The notes: generated from the sequence alone by a model not told the origin. DNA of 64,000 nt from an uncultured Collinsella sp. (GCA_900550195.1 URRB01000013.1:1-64000), one strand, 5' to 3'. Positions 43,068-51,879 are shown, counted from the first letter of the stretch. Program-made: numbers and translations.

Positions 43068-43201
43068 GGAGTCCCGGGGAGGGCAAATATATAAGGTCGA
43101 TCGCGAGTTCCGCACGAGCCGGAGAGCACTTAATGTGCTCTCCGTGCGAGTCAGGACTGTCCGAGCAGGCGACCTTATATATTTGCCCTCCTCGGGACTC
43201 C
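43068..43201 (-). repeat. Long-arm hairpin element, copy 2
   Basis: A 32-bp inverted repeat (43068-43099 against 43170-43201) with one mismatch that is a G-U in RNA. On the minus strand the 70-nt centre has CGGACAGTCCTGACTC (43148-43163), an inner perfect stem GGAGAGCAC/GTGCTCTCC (43121-43143), and CGTGCGGAACTC (43105-43116), in the same order and nearly the same spacing as copy 1. The outer arms share nothing with copy 1. It begins 17 bp past the UPF0210 stop and precedes that gene's terminator. Confidence 0.85.
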
Positions 43202-43218
43202 TCGCCCGAACCCCTCAG

Positions 43219-44583
43219 CTAGTTCTTCAGCGAGTTCAGCGGCGCCGGGAAGCGTCCACCACGGTGGGCAAGCACGGTGCCGGCGTTGGGGTTCACCGGC
43301 ATGATGGGCGCACGGCCGAACAGGCCGCCGTACTCGACGCAGTCGCCCACGCCCTTGCCGATGGCGGGGATCACGCGGACGGCCGTGGTCTTGTTGTTGA
43401 TGACGCCGATGGCCATCTCGTCGGCGATGATGCCGGCGATGGTCTCGACCGGAGTGTCGCCGGGGATGGCGATCATGTCCAGGCCAACGGAGCACACACA
43501 GGTCATGGCCTCGAGCTTCTCGAGCGAAAGCGCACCGGCCTCGACGGCGGCGATCATGCCGGCGTCCTCGGACACGGGGATAAAGGCGCCGGAGAGACCG
43601 CCCACGCTGGAGCTGGCCATGACGCCGCCCTTCTTGACGGCATCGTTGAGCATGGCGAGCGCGCAGGTCGTGCCGGGGCCACCGCAGGTGCCCACGCCGA
43701 TGATCTCGAGGATACGGGCAACGGAGTCGCCGATGGCAGGCGTGGGAGCCAGTGACAGGTCGACAATGCCTTTCTCGACACCCAGACGGCGGGCGGCCTC
43801 GCGGCTCATGAGCTCGCCGGCACGGGTGATCTTAAAGGCGGTCTGCTTAATCTTTTCGGCGACTTCCATCATCGAGGCGGAGTCGGGGAGCGTCTCCAAG
43901 GCAGCAGCCATAACGCCGGGGCCCGAGACACCAACGTTGATGACGGCGTCGGCCTCGCCACCGCCGTGGACGGCGCCCGCCATAAACGGGGAGTCCTCGA
44001 CCATGTTGGCAAAGCAGACAAACTTGGAGGCGCCAACGGAATCCTGGTCGGCCGTGAGCTTGGCGGCATCGATGATGGTCTGGGCGGCCATGAGCACAGC
44101 GTCCATGTTGATGCCGGCGCGTAGGCTGGCGACGTTTACGCTGGAGCAGACGCGGCTCGTGGTGGCGAGCGCCTGGGGGATGGACTGGATGACGCGGCGG
44201 TCGGCGTCGCCGATGCCCTTCTGGACGAGTGCGGAGAAGCCGCCCAGGTAGTCGATGCCGAGCGTCTCGGCCGCGCGGTCGAGGGCATGCGCGATGGGGG
44301 TGAGGTCCTCATCCTTGCAGCACGCGGCGATCTGCGCCACCGGGGTGACGGAAACACGCTTGTTGACGATGGGGATACCGTACTCGCGCTCGAGGTTCTC
44401 GGCGGTCTCGACCAGATGCTCAGCCGTGTGCGTCACGTGGTCGTAGATCTTCGTGCACATGCGGTCGAGGTTCTCGTCACCGCAACCCATGAGCGAAACA
44501 CCCATGGTGATGGTCCTGATGTCGAGGTTCTGCTCCTCAACCATGCCGCGGGTTTCCGCGATTTCTGCGGGCGTGATCGCCAT
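43219..44583 (-). CDS. UPF0210 (PFL-family) protein
   Basis: A 454-aa cytoplasmic protein of the UPF0210/DUF711 family, structurally related to anaerobic glycyl-radical-like barrels but of unproven function. Recognised by AITPAEIAETRGMVEEQNLDIRTITMG, SLMGCGDEN and GGPGTTCALAML. I start at ATG 44583, which has AGGAG; the upstream extension to 44640 lacks a ribosome site. In many genomes a small ACT-domain gene precedes this one; it is absent here. The long-arm hairpin lies just past its stop. Confidence 0.9.
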   Translation of the reverse strand: MAITPAEIAETRGMVEEQNLDIRTITMGVSLMGCGDENLDRMCTKIYDHVTHTAEHLVETAENLEREYGIPIVNKRVSVTPVAQIAACCKDEDLTPIAHALDRAAETLGIDYLGGFSALVQKGIGDADRRVIQSIPQALATTSRVCSSVNVASLRAGINMDAVLMAAQTIIDAAKLTADQDSVGASKFVCFANMVEDSPFMAGAVHGGGEADAVINVGVSGPGVMAAALETLPDSASMMEVAEKIKQTAFKITRAGELMSREAARRLGVEKGIVDLSLAPTPAIGDSVARILEIIGVGTCGGPGTTCALAMLNDAVKKGGVMASSSVGGLSGAFIPVSEDAGMIAAVEAGALSLEKLEAMTCVCSVGLDMIAIPGDTPVETIAGIIADEMAIGVINNKTTAVRVIPAIGKGVGDCVEYGGLFGRAPIMPVNPNAGTVLAHRGGRFPAPLNSLKN

Positions 44584-44628
44584 CCTTGCGCTCCTATCTG
44601 CCAAAACGAGTATAGTCTTATCTATTCT

Positions 44629-44666
44629 AACGTGCCGCACGTGCCAAGTGGCGCATGCGGCACGTT
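44629..44666. terminator. Hairpin after metH
   Basis: AACGTGCCGCA and TGCGGCACGTT with a 16-nt loop lie between the metH stop and the UPF0210 start. Plus-strand TTTT follows, but stem symmetry allows action on the metF-metH transcript; I infer termination there. Confidence 0.55.
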
Positions 44667-44691
44667 TTGGTGCTCGGTTGTTTCCGTTGTG

Positions 44692-47250
44692 TTACTGCCC
44701 AAAGACCTCTTCGGCGATACGAGCGCTTTCGGCGGCGTCCTTGGCGTAGTAGTCCGCACCGATCTGCTTGGCGTATTCGGGGGTGAGTACGGCGCCGCCT
44801 ACGATGATCTTGACGCCCGGCACCTCGGCATGAAGCAGCTTGATGGTCTCTTCCATGGCGACGACCGTGGTAGTCATAAGCGCTGAGAGGCCGACGAGTT
44901 TGATGTCGCGCTCCTTGACGGTCTTGAGTACCTCCTGCGGATCGACGTCGCGGCCCAGGTCAAAGACGGTGTAGCCGTAGTTGTCGAGCAGCATTTTGAC
45001 GATGTTCTTGCCAATATCGTGGATGTCGCCCTTGACGGTGGCCACGCAGATCTTGCCCTTGTCGGCGATCTCGCCGGCGGGCATCAGGCGCTTGATGGTG
45101 TCGAAGCCCACGCGTGCGGCCTCGGCCGAGGCCATAAGCTGCGGCAAGAAGAACTTGCCCTGGTCAAAGAGGACGCCAACCTCATCGAGGGCGGGGATAA
45201 AGTGATTGTTGATGAGGTCCATGGCGTCATGGTCTGCCAGCAGACGCTCGGTCTCGGCAGCGATCTCGCCTTTGCGGCCCGAGACGACCATGCGACGAAT
45301 CGGGTCGTCGTTGCCGTCGGTGCCGGCGGTGCCAGCAGCGGGCACGGTGTCGGTCGATGCGGCCTGAGCTGCTGCCGGGTTTGCGGCGATCTTATACGGA
45401 TCGGTCCAGCCGCCGTAGCGCTCGATGTATCCGGTCGAGCCCTCGTCCTCAACGCTCAGGACGCGATAGCTGTAGACGGTATCCATAAAGCGCTTGGAGC
45501 CCGGGTTCATGATGGGGGCGTCCAGGCCCGCGCCAAAAGCGGCGGCTAAAAAGACCGAACCCAGCAGCGGGCGGGCAGGCAGGCCAAAGCTGATGTTCGA
45601 CACGCCGAGCGCACATTTGACGCCCAGGCGCTCCTTGCACAGGGACATGGCGCGCAGGATCTGCTCGGCCTGGCGCTGGTTGGTCGAGGCGGTCATGACC
45701 AGGCAGTCGATGAGGATGCGGTCCGGTCCGATGCCGTAACGGGCAGCCTCGGCCACGATGCGCTCGGCGATGGCAAAGCGGGCCTCGGCGGTATCGGGGA
45801 TGCCGCCTTCGTCGAGCGTAAGGCCGACAACGTTGGTGCCGTAGTGGGCGACCAGCGGAAAGATCTCATCCATGATCTGCTGCTTGCCATTGACCGAGTT
45901 GATGATGGGCTTGCCGGCGTAGCGGCGCACAGCGGCCTCGACGGCTGCGGGGTCGGTGGAGTCGATCTGCAGCGGCAGCAGCGTGGAGCCCTGGAGCTGC
46001 TCGGTGGCCTGTTGGATGATCTTGACCTCGTCGATCTCGGGCAGGCCGACGTTGACGTCCAGGATATCGGCGCCCTGTTCCTGCTGGCTGATGCCCTGGC
46101 TCACGACGTAGTCCAGATCGCCGTCGCGCAGGGCCTGCTGCAGGCGCTTTTTGCCGGTGGGGTTGATGCGCTCGCCGATGACGGCGATCTTGTGGCCGTC
46201 GCAGGGAAGGTCCACCACGGTCTGGGCGCTTGTGACCGACATGCTGGGCTTGCGGTGGCGCGGGCTGGGCGTGTGGTTGTCGATAAGCGTGCGCAAGGCC
46301 GCCATGTGCGCCGGCGTGGTGCCGCAGCAACCGCCCACGACGCTCACGCCGTCGGCGATCATGCCGGCGACGGCCTCGGCGTATTCGGGGGCTTGGATAT
46401 CAAAGACGGTGTTGCCGTCGTCGTCTACATGGGGGAGTCCTGCATTAGCCTGCACCATAACGGGCTTGTCGGTAACGGTGAGCATACGTGCGGCGAGTCC
46501 TCGGAGCTCGGCCGGTCCTTGGCTGCAGTTGATGCCCAAAACGTCGGCACCGATGGCGTCGAGCGTGATGGCGGCCACCTCGGGACTCGTACCCAGGAAG
46601 GTGCGACCGTCTTCCTCAAAGGTCATGGTGGCAAAGACGGGCAGGTCGGAGTTCTCGCGGCAGGCGAGGACCGCCGCCTTGATCTCGGCCAGGTCGGTCA
46701 TAGTCTCGATAATAAAGAGGTCCACGCCCGCGTCGACGCCGGCGCGCACTTCCTCGGCAAAGAGGTCATAGGCCTCGTCAAAGCTGAGGGTGCCTAAGGG
46801 ACGAAGCAACGCGCCGATGGGGCCGATATCGCCGGCGACGTAGCGGGCGCCGGCCTCGCGGGCGCAGGTGACGGCCGCGGCAAAGACATCTGCCACGGTG
46901 GCGGCACCGTCGAGCTTGTGGGCGTTGGCGCCAAAGGTGTTGGCGGTGATCACGTCGCAGCCGGCCTCGACATATTGACGTTGGATATCAGTGATAACCT
47001 GGGGCTCCTCAAAGTTGAGCAGCTCGGGCAGGGCGCCGGCCTTCATGCCAGCGGCCTGCAACATGGTGCCCATGCCGCCATCAAACAGCAGGTGTCCCGT
47101 GCCCTCGATGGCCGCACGCAGGCGATCGTCCTTAATGCGCAGATCGTCGATCCTGCGCGTCTTGTACGTGGCACCGTTGCGACGTGCGGCATCAACGGGT
47201 GCCGCCAATGCAGTGCCGTCAGGATCATGAGTGATAAGCGGAGTAAACAT
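44692..47250 (-). CDS. metH: Cobalamin-dependent methionine synthase lacking the reactivation domain
   Basis: 852 aa; transfers the methyl group of methyltetrahydrofolate to homocysteine via B12. The homocysteine domain has LLFDGGMGTMLQ and the zinc cysteines in INCSQGP and VGGCCGTTP. The pterin domain follows (VIGERINPTGKKRL, LLPLQIDSTDP). The cap and cobalamin modules hold the His ligand in DIHDIGKNIV. The AdoMet-binding reactivation domain of the 1227-residue E. coli type is absent; it is encoded by the next gene upstream as a separate protein. Between the pterin and B12 parts is an Ala/Thr/Gly-rich linker (AAAQAASTDTVPAAGTAGTDG). Last gene of a metF operon. Confidence 0.96.
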   Translation of the reverse strand: MFTPLITHDPDGTALAAPVDAARRNGATYKTRRIDDLRIKDDRLRAAIEGTGHLLFDGGMGTMLQAAGMKAGALPELLNFEEPQVITDIQRQYVEAGCDVITANTFGANAHKLDGAATVADVFAAAVTCAREAGARYVAGDIGPIGALLRPLGTLSFDEAYDLFAEEVRAGVDAGVDLFIIETMTDLAEIKAAVLACRENSDLPVFATMTFEEDGRTFLGTSPEVAAITLDAIGADVLGINCSQGPAELRGLAARMLTVTDKPVMVQANAGLPHVDDDGNTVFDIQAPEYAEAVAGMIADGVSVVGGCCGTTPAHMAALRTLIDNHTPSPRHRKPSMSVTSAQTVVDLPCDGHKIAVIGERINPTGKKRLQQALRDGDLDYVVSQGISQQEQGADILDVNVGLPEIDEVKIIQQATEQLQGSTLLPLQIDSTDPAAVEAAVRRYAGKPIINSVNGKQQIMDEIFPLVAHYGTNVVGLTLDEGGIPDTAEARFAIAERIVAEAARYGIGPDRILIDCLVMTASTNQRQAEQILRAMSLCKERLGVKCALGVSNISFGLPARPLLGSVFLAAAFGAGLDAPIMNPGSKRFMDTVYSYRVLSVEDEGSTGYIERYGGWTDPYKIAANPAAAQAASTDTVPAAGTAGTDGNDDPIRRMVVSGRKGEIAAETERLLADHDAMDLINNHFIPALDEVGVLFDQGKFFLPQLMASAEAARVGFDTIKRLMPAGEIADKGKICVATVKGDIHDIGKNIVKMLLDNYGYTVFDLGRDVDPQEVLKTVKERDIKLVGLSALMTTTVVAMEETIKLLHAEVPGVKIIVGGAVLTPEYAKQIGADYYAKDAAESARIAEEVFGQ

Positions 47251-47259
47251 CGAGGGCTC

Positions 47260-48048
47260 CTAATGGCTGGAATAGCAGGTGGTGTGGGCGGCGCGGAAGC
47301 GGCAGTGCTCGCGCATGCGGCAGATATTGCAGGTGGGGCGGCTCTGGGCGTCGTGGACTTCGCCGTCGAATAGGCCGATCACCGCGGTCACGCTTTTGGT
47401 GGGCATGAGCAGGCTGGTGGGTGTGACGGTAAGCCCGATGAGCCGCGTGGCGTTGAGCGCATTGACGATCGAGCGCTGGGCCGAGAGCGGGCAGTCGCCG
47501 TAGCCGGGACTAAAGCGCCAGTTGCCGGCGAGCCCATGAACGGCGGCGTCCGTCTTGGCCTGCTGGTCCATTTGCTCAACGGCGGCTTCCACGTAAGCGG
47601 AGCACGCGGCGTCGAGCACGGCGCCCTCCAGGGGATGTTGGGCTCCCGTGGTGCGCAGGCGACGCTCGGCGTCCATGCCGAGGGTACATGCCATGAGCGC
47701 GGCAAAGCGGGCATCTTTGAGATGTCGATAGATATCGCGACCTCGCAGCTCAACGTTGGTGCCGACCAAGCGAATGCAAGGCTCACTTTGTTCGTCCACG
47801 CCCGTGGCATCGACGGCAAATACGCGGCGCACGCCACGGGGCTCAATGTCCAGTTCCAGACGTTCAACGACAAGCTCAATACGTCGTGACAGTTCGGGCT
47901 CAATCTGCTGGCCGCCGTAACCCAGATACCGCAGCATCTCGGCACGGTCGACACGGGGATGGTGCGCAGCATCGACACGGTAAAGCGCCGGCGACGCAAG
48001 GTCGGCCGGCACTTCGACAGCGGTTGTATCGATGTGCGGTTTTTCCAT
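47260..48048 (-). CDS. Stand-alone methionine synthase reactivation-domain protein
   Basis: 262 aa. It resembles the C-terminal B12-reactivation domain of MetH: RFSPGYGDCPL for AdoMet binding and PTKSVTAVIGL before the end. It would supply in trans the activity missing from the short MetH next door. It ends in a four-cysteine cluster (CNICRMREHCRF then TTCY) that the E. coli domain lacks, possibly a metal or Fe-S site. ATG 48048 overlaps the metF stop (TAATG), so the three genes are one coupled operon. The longer frame to 48141 lies inside metF and is rejected. Confidence 0.88.
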   Translation of the reverse strand: MEKPHIDTTAVEVPADLASPALYRVDAAHHPRVDRAEMLRYLGYGGQQIEPELSRRIELVVERLELDIEPRGVRRVFAVDATGVDEQSEPCIRLVGTNVELRGRDIYRHLKDARFAALMACTLGMDAERRLRTTGAQHPLEGAVLDAACSAYVEAAVEQMDQQAKTDAAVHGLAGNWRFSPGYGDCPLSAQRSIVNALNATRLIGLTVTPTSLLMPTKSVTAVIGLFDGEVHDAQSRPTCNICRMREHCRFRAAHTTCYSSH

Positions 48049-48920
48049 TACCCCAGGCGCTCCATAATGGTCGCGGCGATCGCAGGACGGTTCATAGTGT
48101 ACAGGTGCAGGCCGTCGGCGCCGTGCTCCTTGAGGTCGCAAAGCTGGCGGGCTGCATAATCTACACCAGCTGCCTGCAGGCTCTCGGGGTCATTCTCGTA
48201 CTTGGCGAGAATCTTGATGACGGGGGAAGGCAGCGACGCGCCGCACATAAAGACCATGCGGCTGATCTGCGACTTGCCCATAAACGGCATGATGCCCGCG
48301 GTAATGGGCACGGTGATGCCGGCCTTGTCGGCAAGCTCGCGAAAACGGTAGAAGCACTCGTTATCAAAGAAGAGCTGCGTCACAAAGAAGCTCGCGCCGG
48401 CGTCCTGTTTTTGCTTGAGGTGTTCGACCGAGAGGTTGAGATCCTCACAGGCAATGTGGCCCTCGGGGTAGGCTGCGGCGCCCACGCAAAAGCCGGCGTC
48501 GACGAGCTCGGGGATGAGGTCGCGGGCGTAGGCGTAGTCGGAGGCGGGCTTGTCGTCCTCGGTTGCGCCGGCAGGGAGATCGCCACGCAGGGCCAGGATG
48601 TTTTCCACGCCGGCGGTGCGATACTCGTCGATCTTGGCGGCGATATCGGCGTGCGAGCGGCCCACGCAGGTAAGGTGTGCCACCGAGGGTGTATCGAATT
48701 CGCTCGTAATCATATGCGCGATGGGGGCGGTGGTGGCACCGTTGCCCGAGCCGCCGGCCGAGCAGGTGACCGAGACAAAGCTCGGCGAAAGCTTGCACAG
48801 ATTGCCTGCCACTTCGCGAGCCGTATCGAGGGTAAGCTCGCCCTTGGGCGGGAACATCTCAAACGAAACGGGTGCGGTGCCCTGGGATGCTGCCTGCTTA
48901 AAAACCTCGTCGACGCGCAT
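48048..48920 (-). CDS. metF: Methylenetetrahydrofolate reductase
   Basis: 290 aa; reduces methylene-THF to methyl-THF, the methyl donor for MetH. Markers are VSFEMFPPKGEL near the start, VSVTCSAGGSGNGAT, and FFVTQLFFDNECFYRF. ATG 48920 has AGGAG (CTAGAGGAGCACGAT) upstream; the longer form from 48986 is rejected. It is the first gene of the operon metF, reactivation protein, metH. No SAM or B12 riboswitch is recognisable upstream; a dyad at 49085-49110 is the only candidate signal. Confidence 0.95.
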   Translation of the reverse strand: MRVDEVFKQAASQGTAPVSFEMFPPKGELTLDTAREVAGNLCKLSPSFVSVTCSAGGSGNGATTAPIAHMITSEFDTPSVAHLTCVGRSHADIAAKIDEYRTAGVENILALRGDLPAGATEDDKPASDYAYARDLIPELVDAGFCVGAAAYPEGHIACEDLNLSVEHLKQKQDAGASFFVTQLFFDNECFYRFRELADKAGITVPITAGIMPFMGKSQISRMVFMCGASLPSPVIKILAKYENDPESLQAAGVDYAARQLCDLKEHGADGLHLYTMNRPAIAATIMERLG

Positions 48921-49346
48921 ATCGTGCTCCTCTAGATACGTAATAGTGTGATGTGTTGTAAGGATTCTACAGCACCACTGTGTCACGGCGGAGTTTCACT
49001 CGCTATTTGGGGATACCAATCAAAGATGCCTTGCTATCGGCATTTCCTATAACAGAGCGGCTAATCTAGGCACGGACTATAAAGACTGGTATCTGATGCA
49101 AAATACCAGTTAATAGAGCTCCATCCCAAATTGACTACCCTTAAACCATGGGGAGAGGTCTGCTATTTATACAGTTGATTGGCTGTTGAGGGTGGCAACG
49201 CCGCCTCGATAGGGTAACCTCATTGATTGGTTTCGCGACGGCAACATAACGGTAATGTCGCGGAAACACGGCGAGTCTAAGCTATGACTCGTTCGTTAGT
49301 AATCAACACCGCTTCTCACGCGGTGCCGATACGAAGGGAGTTCCGT
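48921..49346. other. Divergent control region metF / glutamine synthetase
   Basis: 426 bp without a gene. It holds the dyad ACTGGTAT/ATACCAGT (49085-49092, 49103-49110) and a second dyad with CGCGAC/GTCGCG (49234-49239, 49257-49262) in front of the glutamine synthetase gene. GTAAT-N6-GAAAC (49252-49267) resembles half of an actinobacterial GlnR site, but this is weak. No certain promoter could be fixed. Confidence 0.5.
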
Positions 49347-51434
49347 ATGGCCGAACTTACTGACCGCTTCGGGACCATGGTGTTCTCTGAGGAAGTCATG
49401 AAGGACTACCTCCCCAAGGACATTTGGAAGCGCCTTGCTGCAACCCTCGAGGGCGGTGAGCCGCTCGACCTGGATGTGGCCAACGCCGTTGCCCATGCCA
49501 TGAAGGTCTGGGCCATCTCCAAGGGCGCGACGCACTACGCGCACTGGTTCCAGCCTCTTTCGGGCATTACTTCCGAGAAGCACGACAGCTTCTTGGAGCC
49601 CAACCACGACGGCACCGCCATTACCAAGTTTACGGGCAAGAACCTCATCCAGGGCGAGCCGGACGCCTCCAGCTTCCCCAACGGCGGCCTGCGTGCCACC
49701 TTCGAGGCCCGTGGCTACACCGCTTGGGATCCCACCAGCCCCGCCTTTATCAAGGACGATGTCCTGTGCATCCCCACGGCTTTCTGCTCCTACACGGGCG
49801 AGGCCCTGGACAAGAAGACCCCGCTGCTGCGCTCCATGACCGCGCTCTCGCGTGAGTCTAAGCGCGTTTTGGCGCTGTTTGGCAAGACCCCCAAGAAGGT
49901 CGTTCCTTCCGTGGGCGACGAGCAGGAGTACTTCCTGATCAAGAAGGACGCCTATCGCAAGCGCAAGGACCTGGTCATCACCGGTCGCACCCTCTTTGGT
50001 GCTGCTCCCTGCAAGGGCCAGGAGCTCGAGGAGCACTACTTTGGCGCTATCCGCCCCACCGTCTCGGCCTATATGAAGGACCTGGACGATGAGCTGTGGG
50101 CGCTTGGCATTCCCGCCAAGACCAAGCACAACGAGGTCGCTCCCTGCCAGCATGAGCTCGCCCCTGTCTATGGCGAGGTCAACGAGGCCATCGACCAGAA
50201 TCTGGTCATGATGGAGAAGATGAAGCTCATCGCCTCCCGCCACGACTTGGTCTGCCTACTGCACGAGAAGCCCTTCGAGGGCATTAACGGTTCGGGCAAG
50301 CACAACAACTGGTCGCTTGGCACCGAGTCCGAGAATCTGCTCGATCCGGGCGACACCCCGCTCGACAACCTGCAGTTCATCGTCTTCCTCACCGCGGTGA
50401 TTGAGGCCGTCGATAACTATCAGGAGCTCCTGCGTGCCTCCGTTGCCTCGGCCGGCAACGATCATCGTCTGGGCGCCAACGAGGCTCCTCCGGCGATTAT
50501 GTCCATCTTCCTGGGCGACCAGCTTACCGAGGTTGTCGAGAAGATCATCGATGGCAAGGCTTCCGTCCATGCCACGCGCGGCGTGCTCGACCTGGGCGCC
50601 GATACCCTGCCCAAGCTGATGCAGGACAACACCGACCGCAACCGCACCTCCCCGTTCGCCTTTACCGGCAACAAGTTCGAGTTCCGTGCCTGCGGCTCCG
50701 AGCAGAACGTCTCCGACTCCAATCTGGTGCTCGATGCTGCCGTGGCCAAGTCGCTCAAGTCCTTCGCCGACGCACTCGAGGGTACGCCCGAGGATAAGTT
50801 CCAGGACGCCGCGCTCGAGTACTGCAAGAAGGTCCTGACTGACCACCAGCGCATCCTGTTCTCCGGCGACGGCTACTCCGACGAGTGGCCCGTTGAGGCC
50901 GAGAAGCGCGGCCTTGCCAACAACAAGACCACGGCCGATGCCCTGCCCGCCTTTGTTTCCGATAAGGCTATCGCGCTCTTTGAGGAGACGGGCGTCCTGA
51001 CCAAGGCCGAGGCTCAGTGCCGCTACGACTGCAAGCTCGAGAAGTACAACAAGCTCATGAACATCGAGGCCACCACGATGGTTCGCGAGGCGCGTCGTAC
51101 CTATCGCCCGGTCATTACCGCCTATGCCACCAAGGTCGCTAAGGGCCTTGAGACTATTCGTGCCGCCGGTGCCGAGGCCGCCATGCAGTGCGAGCAGAAC
51201 ACGCTCAACAAGCTCTGCAACGGTATCACCACCATCAACGACTCCATCAAGGCGCTCGACGCCGTGCATCAGAAGGCTGAGGCCCTCGATGGCCAGGAGC
51301 AGGCCAACGTGTACGCGCACGAGGTCGTTCCCGCTATGGATGCGCTGCGTGCCGCCGTGGACGCCATGGAGGAGATCGTGGCAGCCGACTACTGGCCGGT
51401 CCCGACCTACGACGACATCCTGTTCTACGTGTAG
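49347..51434 (+). CDS. glnN: Glutamine synthetase, type III
   Basis: 695 aa; ATP-dependent glutamine formation from glutamate and ammonia. The size (about 700 instead of 450) and the sequence MAELTDRFGTMVFSEEVMKDYLPKDIWK, THYAHWFQPLSG, FPNGGLRATFEARGYTAWD and GEVNEAIDQNLVMMEKMK mark the type III family found in Bacteroides, clostridia and some actinobacteria. ATG 49347 follows GAAGGGAG; the in-frame start at 49284 is weaker. Monocistronic, with a terminator. Its product feeds GatCAB and MurT-GatD, both encoded in the window. Confidence 0.96.
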   Translation: MAELTDRFGTMVFSEEVMKDYLPKDIWKRLAATLEGGEPLDLDVANAVAHAMKVWAISKGATHYAHWFQPLSGITSEKHDSFLEPNHDGTAITKFTGKNLIQGEPDASSFPNGGLRATFEARGYTAWDPTSPAFIKDDVLCIPTAFCSYTGEALDKKTPLLRSMTALSRESKRVLALFGKTPKKVVPSVGDEQEYFLIKKDAYRKRKDLVITGRTLFGAAPCKGQELEEHYFGAIRPTVSAYMKDLDDELWALGIPAKTKHNEVAPCQHELAPVYGEVNEAIDQNLVMMEKMKLIASRHDLVCLLHEKPFEGINGSGKHNNWSLGTESENLLDPGDTPLDNLQFIVFLTAVIEAVDNYQELLRASVASAGNDHRLGANEAPPAIMSIFLGDQLTEVVEKIIDGKASVHATRGVLDLGADTLPKLMQDNTDRNRTSPFAFTGNKFEFRACGSEQNVSDSNLVLDAAVAKSLKSFADALEGTPEDKFQDAALEYCKKVLTDHQRILFSGDGYSDEWPVEAEKRGLANNKTTADALPAFVSDKAIALFEETGVLTKAEAQCRYDCKLEKYNKLMNIEATTMVREARRTYRPVITAYATKVAKGLETIRAAGAEAAMQCEQNTLNKLCNGITTINDSIKALDAVHQKAEALDGQEQANVYAHEVVPAMDALRAAVDAMEEIVAADYWPVPTYDDILFYV

Positions 51435-51465
51435 GGCGTAACTGACATATCGTCACGGTATTGAG

Positions 51466-51497
51466 CCGGGGTCCGCATCATGCGGGCCCCGGTTTTT
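51466..51497 (+). terminator. Terminator of glutamine synthetase gene
   Basis: CCGGGGTCCGCA, loop TCA, TGCGGGCCCCGG, then TTTTTG. Confidence 0.93.
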
Positions 51498-51571
51498 GTT
51501 TGCGAAGGACGCTTTGAAGCCCGTTTTGCCGCCGATTTGCCTAGGTATAAAGGGCTATGGGCAAAAAACGT

Positions 51572-51760
51572 CAAATATGAGTACTGTCACAAGTCCTGTA
51601 ACATTATTTATTTGCAAAATATGTAGTGTTACGCAACATATGTCCAAGTACTTAGCCGATAAACGTCTGCAATTTTTCCGCCGTAGGACGCCTGACGGCT
51701 AAATCGCCTTCTGAAGGCATGAAATCGCTGTTACTAAAATGGTAACAGTACTCATATTTG
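51572..51760. repeat. Inverted-repeat-bounded AT-rich element
   Basis: CAAATATGAGTACTGT (51572-51587) and its exact complement (51745-51760) bound about 157 bp of AT-rich, non-coding sequence. Inside are GTAACA/TGTTAC and GTTACTAAAATGGTAAC dyads. No transposase frame is present, so it may be a miniature inverted-repeat element. It lies immediately before the tRNA-like remnant. Confidence 0.65.
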
Positions 51761-51783
51761 CTATTATTGCCCGCTGGCTTTGC

Positions 51784-51830
51784 GATGATGCCGGGGTCCG
51801 CACCCTGTCGGGTTCGAATCCCGGCATATC
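51784..51830 (+). other. tRNA-like T-arm remnant
   Basis: GTCGGGTTCGAATCCCGGC is a typical tRNA T-stem-loop. It is framed by GATGATGCCGGG and CCCGGCATATC, which pair as a stem, but no D-arm or anticodon arm exists, so it is not a functional tRNA. Possibly a tRNA 3' end left by integration. Confidence 0.5.
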
Positions 51831-51835
51831 GGTAG

Positions 51836-51867
51836 CAAAAAGCCCGCTACCGCGAGGGTAACGGGCT
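51836..51867 (-). terminator. Terminator of tRNA-Glu
   Basis: Minus strand: AGCCCGTTACCC, loop TCGC, GGTAGCGGGCT, then TTTTT. Oriented for the minus-strand tRNA gene 13 bp upstream. Confidence 0.8.
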
Positions 51868-51879
51868 CTTCAATTCAAA

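Larger units (their letters stand above)
42901..43218. other. Spacer holding terminator and long-arm hairpin copy 2
   Basis: No gene. It contains the minus-strand terminator (42919-42951) and the long-arm hairpin element. The rest (about 42952-43066) is unusually poor in T on the plus strand and holds no recognisable signal. Confidence 0.6.

Noticed and set aside
43277..44251. 324-aa plus-strand frame opposite the UPF0210 gene
   Set aside because: Ser/Pro/Ala-rich shadow; no homology to anything I know and covered by a clear conserved gene.
48921..49346. SAM or cobalamin riboswitch before metF
   Set aside because: Neither the conserved B12-box nor S-box core elements could be found on the minus strand; only simple dyads.
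51784..51830. Functional tRNA on the plus strand
   Set aside because: Only a T-arm and a pseudo-acceptor stem; no D-arm or anticodon arm in the 75 bases upstream.
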